Assembly: GCF_001648775.1 (NCBI RefSeq)
Contig: NZ_LVEJ01000018.1
Span: 241,403 to 305,402 of the forward strand
Length of the DNA: 64,000 nucleotides
Direction: 5' to 3'
Origin: Pseudomonas fluorescens
GTDB taxonomy: Bacteria > Pseudomonadota > Gammaproteobacteria > Pseudomonadales > Pseudomonadaceae
The position numbers and the translations under genes are program-made. The notes beneath the pieces were generated by a model, which was given only the letters and a program-made list of their open reading frames with translations, did no database searches and was not told where the DNA came from. Position 1 is the stretch's first letter. Each line of letters starts with the position of its first letter. Shown here one piece after another: positions 8,405 through 15,406 of this stretch.

Positions 8405-9610
8405 ATGTTGGTAGAAACGCTTAGGACGAAAACAGGCTCCCGGTTACGAAACCTATGGAGCAGTGTTTCCATTCCTCTACCTGTAGCGATGCTACTGGGC
8501 GCGATTCTGATCCCACTTCTTGCCGGCAGTAGCAGCGGGGACGTATTCCAGTCGCTGAGCAAAGGCTTCGGAAACAACCTCGGTTATTTCGCCATCGTCA
8601 TCCTGAGCGCGTTTTTCATTGCCGGGTGGATCTCGGCGCAAGGAAGTGCGTCTTTCGGAAAATTCGGTATCTCTCTTTCACCTCTGCTGGGTGCTGGGAT
8701 GGTTTGTCCCGATACGGCCTACGCCTCTCTTGCTCCCATTGCGGGGCAACACAGGAAGTACATCGCGATCGGATGCTACTCAGGGTTCAAGCTTCTGATG
8801 CCCGCTGGCCCGCTGATCATCGGGATTGGGCTGGGAGCCAACACTCATGACCCAAAGTTTCTGTATCTAGGATTGCTGCTTACCGTCGTCACGTGGATTA
8901 CCGGGACGATCTGGACTTACTGGACGACCCGCTCGGACTTTTCATCCACCAGTGATCCGACTGATCCAACCGCTTCTCAGGATTCGGTTATCAAAGTAAT
9001 TCTGCCTCTGGCTGTATTTTTTGCACTCCTGATCGCCGGGTACACCATCACCAAGAACCAGCATTCCGTAATCGAGTTCTTCACGACTCCCGCCGGTGCG
9101 CTGATCGCCACATCGTTATTGATCGCGATTAGCTGCAAACCTGGCGAGGTTCAAGATCTGCTGTCCAAAGCAATGCGTAGAACCAGCTCGCTATTGTTCA
9201 CCATAGGTTGTGCGTCTGCGTTGGGCCAAGCCCTCGGTATGGTGCTTCCCAAGGATCTGATTCAGCAGGCATTCAGCGCGTCGGGCAGCACCACGCATAT
9301 TTTGGTTGGGGTGTTCCTGCTGGCAGCGGTATTCAAAACACTGAATGGTTCTTCGCTTGCGACCTTTGCTGCCATCCCACCTGTTCTCTCGCCAATCTTG
9401 GCGTCGAGCGGAGTGGATTTGATGAGCATCACGTTCGCCGTATGCCTGGGATCCTTCGTCGCCATTCTCCCTAACGACAGCTATTACTGGTTGGTCAAAA
9501 CCGACGCCTTTCCCGAATACAGCACCGGCAGGTACATGCGCCTAGTAACCGCCGGCTCAGTTCTACAAGCATTAATAGGCTTGGCAGTCCTTCTGCTGAT
9601 CTCGCTTTAA
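8405..9610 (+). CDS. arsQ: GntP-like permease in the ArsQ position
   Basis: A 401-residue integral membrane protein with about 11-12 hydrophobic segments. The ATG at 8405 has GGAGG 7 nt upstream; the frame continues upstream without a better start. The C-terminal third resembles gluconate-permease (GntP) carriers, with conserved small-residue stretches and the motif LPNDSYYWLVK, equivalent to HVNDPGFWLFKE in GntP. It lies first in the cluster, before arsL. In described arsinothricin clusters (arsQML) ArsQ is a putative exporter, so I infer export of the product. Whether the Burkholderia ArsQ belongs to the same family I cannot check. Confidence 0.7.
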   Translation: MLVETLRTKTGSRLRNLWSSVSIPLPVAMLLGAILIPLLAGSSSGDVFQSLSKGFGNNLGYFAIVILSAFFIAGWISAQGSASFGKFGISLSPLLGAGMVCPDTAYASLAPIAGQHRKYIAIGCYSGFKLLMPAGPLIIGIGLGANTHDPKFLYLGLLLTVVTWITGTIWTYWTTRSDFSSTSDPTDPTASQDSVIKVILPLAVFFALLIAGYTITKNQHSVIEFFTTPAGALIATSLLIAISCKPGEVQDLLSKAMRRTSSLLFTIGCASALGQALGMVLPKDLIQQAFSASGSTTHILVGVFLLAAVFKTLNGSSLATFAAIPPVLSPILASSGVDLMSITFAVCLGSFVAILPNDSYYWLVKTDAFPEYSTGRYMRLVTAGSVLQALIGLAVLLLISL

Positions 9611-9682
9611 CTTCGAATTCCTACAAAACCATCAGTGACTCCAGTCACCGAATCGTCGTGCCTGAGCTCAAGGAGAAAGAGA

Positions 9683-10957
9683 ATGAAGTACTTGGTCGCC
9701 AGTACATTCGAAGGGGGGTATCAACCGCTCAACGCGATATCTGCAACCACAGCTCTACTCGATGCAGATATCGAAGCGCAGTTGATCGATATCTACGTCG
9801 AGGGACTTGCCCTGGAGAGATTCAGTGACGCAGATTTGGTCTTCATCTGCGTACCGCTTTTTGACTCTCTGACTGCCGGAACGCAGCTGGCCAAGCAGCT
9901 TAAAGAAGCTAAGCCCTCCCAGAAAATTTGCTTCTTCGGTCAATACGCGACCATCAATGCAAAGAGCCTGGCCTCCAAATACGGAGACTATGCGATCGCC
10001 GGCGAGTGGGAAAAACCCATTGTCAGCTTGGCTAAACACCTGAGTGGCGAACAGGGACAAGATCTGCGCGGAGTGATCGATCGGACTCGCGGCCTTTCCA
10101 GTGAGATTGTTGTGCCTCAGTTGATACGTGACGGGTTCCGCTTGCCGCGCAGGGACCTGGCACCGCCTCTACACAAATATCCCCAACCTCAGCTGGAGAA
10201 GTTGCTCGGCGAAAAGAAAGTTGTGGGTGGGGTCGAAGGGTCGCGCGGATGTCACCATAAGTGTTCCTACTGTTCGGTGTATGCGGCCTATGACGGCAAG
10301 GTGCTTTTGGTCTCCGATGATCTCGTTGAGCGCGACGTGGCGAACCTCGTCGCACAGGGAATGACTCACCTCACCTTCACGGATGCCGATTTTTTCAATG
10401 CCAAGAAGCACGGTTTGAAAATCATCCGGACTCTGCATTCGCAATTCCCCGATCTCACGTACGACTTCACCACTCGCGTGGATCATATTCTGGAGAACAA
10501 AGACGCCATAAAGGAAATGGGGCAGCTCGGGCTTGCTTTCATCACCACCGCGTTGGAGTTCCCCAAGCAGGAAGTTCTCGATCAGGTCTTCAAGGAAATG
10601 AACGTGCCCATGATCGAGGAGGCGTTGGCGTTTCTGAAGGAGGCCGGCGTCAAGGTTAACCCGACCTTCATCACATTCAACCCTTGGGTGAGCCTTGAAG
10701 ACATGGCCGAGCTGCACGATTTCATTGCTCGCAACGAGCTGGAGAACATCGTCGACCCCATCCAGTTTGAGACTCGGCTGCATCTCTATAAAGGCTCACC
10801 GCTGCTCAACAACGACACGGTGAAGGAGTTGCAGTTGGAGGAGCATGAATTTCACTTCGACTGGCAGCATTCGGACTCTCGCCTGGACAAGCTCTTCATG
10901 GACTCGGTCACACCGCCAGAAGAAGGTGTGTTCAAACGTTGCTGCCTGAAATGCTAA
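9683..10957 (+). CDS. arsL: ArsL radical-SAM-type enzyme of arsinothricin biosynthesis
   Basis: A 424-residue protein; the ATG at 9683 has AAGGAG 7 nt upstream. Residues 1-125 look like a B12-binding-type Rossmann domain lacking the usual DxHxxG. The radical-SAM cluster motif is Cys190-x3-Cys194-x2-Cys197 (GCHHKCSYC). The protein ends RCCLKC (Cys420, 421, 424), which I recall as the As(III)-binding motif of ArsL. ArsL transfers the 3-amino-3-carboxypropyl group of SAM to arsenite, giving hydroxyarsinothricin. The next gene begins 11 bp downstream, so these are co-transcribed. Confidence 0.87.
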   Translation: MKYLVASTFEGGYQPLNAISATTALLDADIEAQLIDIYVEGLALERFSDADLVFICVPLFDSLTAGTQLAKQLKEAKPSQKICFFGQYATINAKSLASKYGDYAIAGEWEKPIVSLAKHLSGEQGQDLRGVIDRTRGLSSEIVVPQLIRDGFRLPRRDLAPPLHKYPQPQLEKLLGEKKVVGGVEGSRGCHHKCSYCSVYAAYDGKVLLVSDDLVERDVANLVAQGMTHLTFTDADFFNAKKHGLKIIRTLHSQFPDLTYDFTTRVDHILENKDAIKEMGQLGLAFITTALEFPKQEVLDQVFKEMNVPMIEEALAFLKEAGVKVNPTFITFNPWVSLEDMAELHDFIARNELENIVDPIQFETRLHLYKGSPLLNNDTVKELQLEEHEFHFDWQHSDSRLDKLFMDSVTPPEEGVFKRCCLKC

Positions 10958-10968
10958 GGAGATAACAG

Positions 10969-11850
10969 ATGTCGTCACTTACTTTGTTGCAGGCAGCTCT
11001 CAGGCTGGCCAACCAAACTGATGGTCTCCAAGTGCCGGGCCATATTGCTTGGCGTACGCATAATGAGGCGTTGAACAGGTCGCTGAAGGATGGCAAGGAC
11101 ACTCTTTTCATCTGCTCCGCGAGCCGCAATGACGAACTCACAGCCCAGTATGGGCAGGCTCAGGGTGTAGCGTTCAGTCCGAGTGCGGATGAAGCCAATC
11201 CCGCTGCGGCTGTGTTCGCGAACATTTACTGGGAAGGGTTCAATGCTGAGCCCGAGTTTGGCCGAATCGCGCAGTCGCTCTATGAGCGACTGCAACGTCA
11301 TGGTCGCTTGGTATTCCCGGCGATTCTGTCTGACGAGGAAGTCGTATCGCTCCGAGCCTTCACTGTTGAGGGGTTGGAGTGCAATAACGCGCTCACGGAG
11401 CCCGCTGTTGCCGAGCAACTCTGCGAGGCGGGTTTCCATGGCATCACCTATGAGCTTGCATCCGAGGTGCCTGTCTCCATTCAGGACGGCATTGAGTTCC
11501 GCCTGTTCACCGTGAGCGCATACAAGGGTAAAGCCGGCGTGTGCCTCGACCAGGGACATGCCGTTATCTACAAAGGCCCCTGGAAACATACCGTCGACGA
11601 CGACGGCCATACCTACCAACGCGGCATCCGTACAGCGGTGTGCGAGAAGACCTTCAATCTGCTGATGTCCGCGCCTTACCAAGGCCAATTCATCCCAGTG
11701 CGTTGCTATGTCGAGCCAGCCTTGGACAAGAGCGGCTACTTCGACTGCAACACGCCTTCAGTTCGAGATCCCAAGGTCACCAAAGGGCTTGTACCTATCG
11801 TAGGCTCTGCCGAGGAATCGTGCTGCGCTGATGGTACTTCGTGCTGCTAA
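10969..11850 (+). CDS. Degenerate ArsM-like protein with a cysteine-rich tail (unknown function)
   Basis: A 293-residue protein between arsL and arsM, with AAGGAG just upstream. I do not recognise a named family. Residues ~105-178 align by eye with ArsM ~191-284 (YERLQRHGRLVF with YRVLKPGGRFAI; LCEAGFHGITYE with LQEVGLTGIKIE). Residues ~198-220 (AVIYKGPW...YQRGIRT) match the ArsM C-terminal segment (TVIYRGPG...YKRGVPT). The glycine-rich SAM loop DLGSGAG is absent. The tail is ESCCADGTSCC (Cys285, 286, 292, 293). It may bind or pass on As(III), or be a non-catalytic partner of ArsM. Confidence 0.8.
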   Translation: MSSLTLLQAALRLANQTDGLQVPGHIAWRTHNEALNRSLKDGKDTLFICSASRNDELTAQYGQAQGVAFSPSADEANPAAAVFANIYWEGFNAEPEFGRIAQSLYERLQRHGRLVFPAILSDEEVVSLRAFTVEGLECNNALTEPAVAEQLCEAGFHGITYELASEVPVSIQDGIEFRLFTVSAYKGKAGVCLDQGHAVIYKGPWKHTVDDDGHTYQRGIRTAVCEKTFNLLMSAPYQGQFIPVRCYVEPALDKSGYFDCNTPSVRDPKVTKGLVPIVGSAEESCCADGTSCC

Positions 11851-11866
11851 TCCGGAGATGTGAGTA

Positions 11867-12916
11867 ATGACTTCTGCAATTGAAAACACAATCATCGCCG
11901 ACTACACCGAGGCGTTGGGCAACGGTAACGTTGTCCTTGAATCTCAGCTGACTGAGAGCTGCTGCAGCGACGCTTATGGTGCCCAGTACCTGAAGAACAT
12001 TCCAAAGCGAATCATCGAGGCCAACTTCGGGTGCGGTAACCCGACCAAGTATGTGCGCGAAGGTGATGTCGTCTTGGACTTGGGCTCAGGGGCCGGTCTG
12101 AATTGCTACGTCGCTGCCCAAATCGCCGGCCGGAACGGTGCTGTCTTTGGTATCGACATCAACCCAAGCATGTTGCAGATCGCTCGTGAAGAAGCGAAGG
12201 CGTTTCAGAAGGCAACGGATAGCGCACCTTTGCGTTTCTACAAGGCATCCGCGAGCAACCTGAAAGTCGATCAGGAGCTGGCCGAAGAACGCCTGCGTAC
12301 AGAGCCTTGTGCTGATTGGGCATCATGGAAAAACTTCGAGCAGTTCATCAGCGATAGCTCCCAGTCCAAGCCTCTTATCGAACGCCAGTCTATCGATCTG
12401 GTGATTTCGAACTGCGTGATCAATCTGGTTGGTGAGACCGAAAAGCAGAATGTTTTCGCCGAAATTTATCGGGTACTGAAACCAGGTGGCCGTTTTGCAA
12501 TTTCTGACAACGTCTCAGATATCGCCATTCCTGACGAATTGAAACGAGACACCAAGCTGTGGTCGGCCTGCTACTCAGGCGTGCTTCAGGAGCAGGAGTT
12601 CTACAAGCAGCTTCAGGAAGTCGGTCTCACGGGAATAAAGATTGAGGCCCGGAACGACGCCTCAACCAAGCGAATTGGCTCTGTCCGGTTCTACTCCGTC
12701 ACTGTCACTGGTACCAAGCCTGAAGTTCAGAATGAGAAGTCCGTGACGGTGATCTACCGTGGGCCTGGGCTTGAACTAACCGGCGATAGCGGCAGGGTTT
12801 ACAAGCGCGGTGTACCCACGGAAGTGGCCTCACAGGATGCCTACCTTTCCACAGACGATGCGCTGTATGTTGTGGAGGGAAGTCAGCCCGTCAAGCCAAA
12901 GTCCTGCTGCTCGTAA
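11867..12916 (+). CDS. arsM: ArsM-type arsenite/organoarsenical S-adenosylmethionine methyltransferase
   Basis: A 349-residue protein with a GGAGATG ribosome-binding site. SAM motif I is DLGSGAG (71-77) and motif II GIDIN (95-99). Cysteines at 32-33 (ESCCSD), 56 (FGCGNP), 173 (SNCVIN) and 215 (SACYSG) occupy the positions of the As(III)-binding cysteines of ArsM enzymes. The C-terminal domain ends KSCCS (Cys347-348). Next to arsL, its expected reaction is methylation of reduced hydroxyarsinothricin to arsinothricin. General detoxifying methylation of arsenite is the alternative. It lies 16 bp after the degenerate paralogue. Confidence 0.9.
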   Translation: MTSAIENTIIADYTEALGNGNVVLESQLTESCCSDAYGAQYLKNIPKRIIEANFGCGNPTKYVREGDVVLDLGSGAGLNCYVAAQIAGRNGAVFGIDINPSMLQIAREEAKAFQKATDSAPLRFYKASASNLKVDQELAEERLRTEPCADWASWKNFEQFISDSSQSKPLIERQSIDLVISNCVINLVGETEKQNVFAEIYRVLKPGGRFAISDNVSDIAIPDELKRDTKLWSACYSGVLQEQEFYKQLQEVGLTGIKIEARNDASTKRIGSVRFYSVTVTGTKPEVQNEKSVTVIYRGPGLELTGDSGRVYKRGVPTEVASQDAYLSTDDALYVVEGSQPVKPKSCCS

Positions 12917-12986
12917 CAGCGTCTGCGGCTACGAGCCAGCTCAGCAGCCGCTACCCCCTAAAATCTCTCCTCATAGAGCCTATCCA

Positions 12987-13697
12987 ATGAGTACTTCACG
13001 GAAGATCTTGGCTGAGTTTCTCGGTACAGCAGTTCTGCTGTGCACCGTAGTTGGTTCTGGAATCATGGGTCAGCGCCTGGCGAACGGTAACGATGCGCTA
13101 GCGCTTCTTGCCAATGCGCTGGCAACTGGCGCGAGCTTGTATGTACTGATCGTGTGCTTCTCCACTTTTTCCGGTGCGCACTTCAATCCGGTGGTCTCTG
13201 TAATCGATTATTTGCGCGGAGGACTGAGCAGTAAGCAACTGGGCCCCTACGTGGCGGCTCAAACAACGGGTGCAATCTTCGGAGTATTCGCTGCGCATTT
13301 CATGTTCGAGCTGCCTGTGGTCGAGTTATCCCATCATGTTCGCACCGGGCCGTCGCAGTGGTTCAGTGAGTACCTGGCAACGTCGGGATTGGTGCTGACA
13401 ATTCTGCTGTGCGATAAATATCACAAAGCAAAAGTGCCTCAGGTGGTTGCCGCGTATGTTGTCGCAGCCTACTGGTTCACGTCCTCTACGAGCTTTGCGA
13501 ATCCGGCGGTGACGATTGCTCGCGGGTTCACCGACACGTTCTCGGGGATACGGATATCAGACGTAGCGCCGTTCATCATTGCGCAGTTTTTCGGTGGGCT
13601 AACGGCGCTGTTCCTGGCGAAGGTTCTCGGTGGCAAAGACGTCGTCGTAGATATCCCGCAGCCTGGTCTCCACGAGCAGAAGCTCCCAATTCAGTAA
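12987..13697 (+). CDS. AqpS-like aquaglyceroporin (MIP family)
   Basis: A 236-residue MIP channel starting MSTSRKILAEFLGT, with six membrane segments. Loop B has NPV (AHFNPVVSV) rather than NPA. Loop E has NPA followed by Val (FANPAVTIAR), so the selectivity-filter arginine of aquaporins is missing, which should widen the pore. I recall the same Arg-to-Val change in AqpS of Sinorhizobium meliloti, an arsenic-operon channel conducting arsenite and methylarsenicals. It could therefore leak arsenite or organoarsenicals, and is of interest because arsB is broken here. The longer upstream frame is not supported by a ribosome-binding site. Confidence 0.85.
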   Translation: MSTSRKILAEFLGTAVLLCTVVGSGIMGQRLANGNDALALLANALATGASLYVLIVCFSTFSGAHFNPVVSVIDYLRGGLSSKQLGPYVAAQTTGAIFGVFAAHFMFELPVVELSHHVRTGPSQWFSEYLATSGLVLTILLCDKYHKAKVPQVVAAYVVAAYWFTSSTSFANPAVTIARGFTDTFSGIRISDVAPFIIAQFFGGLTALFLAKVLGGKDVVVDIPQPGLHEQKLPIQ

Positions 13698-13837
13698 ACG
13701 GTGCTCTCTGCGGTACGTGGATGCGGTGAGCCCGTTTGAAGGAAAGTTCACGGTTCTATCGCGACATTCTGAAGGGCTTAGCCTTGCATGGGGCAGCCCT
13801 TCAAACACAATTCTTCACAGGGGCAGCAAGGAAAGAC

Positions 13838-14392
13838 ATGAATTACAAAGTGAGGGTTGCCACACCCGCTGATGCCTCTGCCATCCAGGCTATCTACGCG
13901 CCAATGGTTTTGGACACGGTCATCTCGTTCGAGCTGATACCACCGACTGTTGATGAGATGGCCGCACGAATAGCCGCAACACTGCCGACGTATCCCTATC
14001 TGGTAGCCGAGGTGGAAGGCAAGGTCGTTGGATACGCTTACGCAAGCCAGCATCGAGCGAGAGAAGCCTATCGTTGGTCGGTGGATGTCACCGTGTACAT
14101 CGATCCGGCTGTGCACCGAAAAGGGGTTGGTCGTGCGCTTTATCAGCAGCTTCTACCAGTCCTAGAGATGCAGGGGTTTCATGCCGCCTATGCCGGTATC
14201 GCCTTACCCAACGCGGGGAGCATCGGTATCCATGAGGCGCTCGGGTTCGCACACATCGGCACCTATCCGGAGGTTGGGTTCAAGCACGGCCAATGGCATA
14301 GCGTGGGTTATTGGCGCAAACCACTTCGTCCTGGTACTCCGCCAATAGAAATCATTCCGTTCAGTAACTTGAAGGACGGCGTAATTGTCTGA
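13838..14392 (+). CDS. arsN: ArsN/PAT-type N-acetyltransferase (arsinothricin resistance)
   Basis: A 184-residue GNAT protein; the ATG at 13838 follows AGGAAAG. The acetyl-CoA loop is RKGVGRAL. The C-terminal signature ALPNAGSIGIHEALGF and VGFKHGQW matches phosphinothricin acetyltransferases and ArsN1, which acetylate the alpha-amino group of glutamate analogues such as phosphinothricin and arsinothricin. Placed after arsL-arsM, it is the expected self-resistance enzyme of an arsinothricin maker. It lies 140 bp after the aquaporin, on the same strand. Preference for arsinothricin over phosphinothricin cannot be read from sequence alone. Confidence 0.87.
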   Translation: MNYKVRVATPADASAIQAIYAPMVLDTVISFELIPPTVDEMAARIAATLPTYPYLVAEVEGKVVGYAYASQHRAREAYRWSVDVTVYIDPAVHRKGVGRALYQQLLPVLEMQGFHAAYAGIALPNAGSIGIHEALGFAHIGTYPEVGFKHGQWHSVGYWRKPLRPGTPPIEIIPFSNLKDGVIV

Positions 14393-14500
14393 GCTTGGCC
14401 GTCCATCAACCCGTTAGGTAGTTAGTGCCGAAGACGACGTCCTCTAAAGTACTCACGCGAAGCCCACTGCACTAGCCCCCGTGATTGGGAGCAAGCGTTC

Positions 14501-15142
14501 CTACTCGGATCCAATCCGCATTGGCTTACGATCTGCAGCGTTTTGCAGGTGACAGTTTTTACACAAGGCCTGTAGTGTCGCGCTCTGATGTGCCTTAAGC
14601 GTGAAAGCGAGAGCGGGGTTGTCTGCAGGTAAGATGAAAGGGTTCTCGCTCCACCAATCAAAACCACGAAACGCTTTATGGAACTCAGAAGTCGTCATTA
14701 GCTGCATAGCCTGATGAACTATTGCTCGAAATTCGGGATTAACGTGATCCACCTCGGTAGAGGGAGAAATGCCACAGCGTTCACAAATGGGGAACGCGCG
14801 CCTTCGAGCGGTTAAGAATGGCGCGGAGGCCAAGCGCAGGGCAGATTGAATCCAGTCGTTTTGATCCCTTGGATCTAAGCACTGAGACCAAGACACTTTA
14901 TGCCATCTATTTGAATCAAATAGACCATAAAAGTCATAGCCGCCTCCAGGTCGGTTGAGCATGCGGAATTGGCTTGGACGCAGGTCGTGAACAGCGCAAT
15001 AGTAGTGTTTTTCAGCGATAAGATCGGAAATCAATTCATCCTGAAAGGCCACCTCTAACTCTCGCTCTTTCAGCCGCAATCGGATACAGGCGCGCAACTG
15101 AGCCTTGGTCATTCCTGCAAAAAAAACTGCACCTCGTGCCAT
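14501..15142 (-). CDS. HNH-nuclease-like protein
   Basis: A 213-residue protein with GGGAGAC before its ATG. The C-terminal half has an HNH/Zn layout: CERCG (about 136-140), EVDHVNPEF (about 146-154) and CKNCHLQNAADR (about 195-206). The N-terminal half (HYYCAVHDLRPSQF, GGGYDFYGLFD, VSWSQCL) faintly resembles DCL/DUF3223 domains. HNH proteins usually cut DNA. It diverges from the PHP-ATPase gene across 264 bp, so the two may form one defence locus (inference). Confidence 0.75.
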   Translation of the reverse strand: MARGAVFFAGMTKAQLRACIRLRLKERELEVAFQDELISDLIAEKHYYCAVHDLRPSQFRMLNRPGGGYDFYGLFDSNRWHKVSWSQCLDPRDQNDWIQSALRLASAPFLTARRRAFPICERCGISPSTEVDHVNPEFRAIVHQAMQLMTTSEFHKAFRGFDWWSENPFILPADNPALAFTLKAHQSATLQALCKNCHLQNAADRKPMRIGSE

Positions 15143-15406
15143 GCTCTTGTCTCCCTGTACGTTGATCCATCTTCAGTCGCCATGCCACTTTGACGGCCGT
15201 ATCTCACCTTATTGAAGATCTTTATCCCGTTACTTACTCGCGGTACCGGTGTGTGTGAATGCAAGCGTGCTCAGAAATGCATTTGCCTCATTCCGCAGTT
15301 CGCTGCGGAGGTCTACAGTCATGGGTGGTGAACCTGCCACATTTGTCGAGTTCGCCAAGTCGGCGTATACCTCGCGCCCCTATGCCACCTATTGCGGCGG
15401 ATCAAA

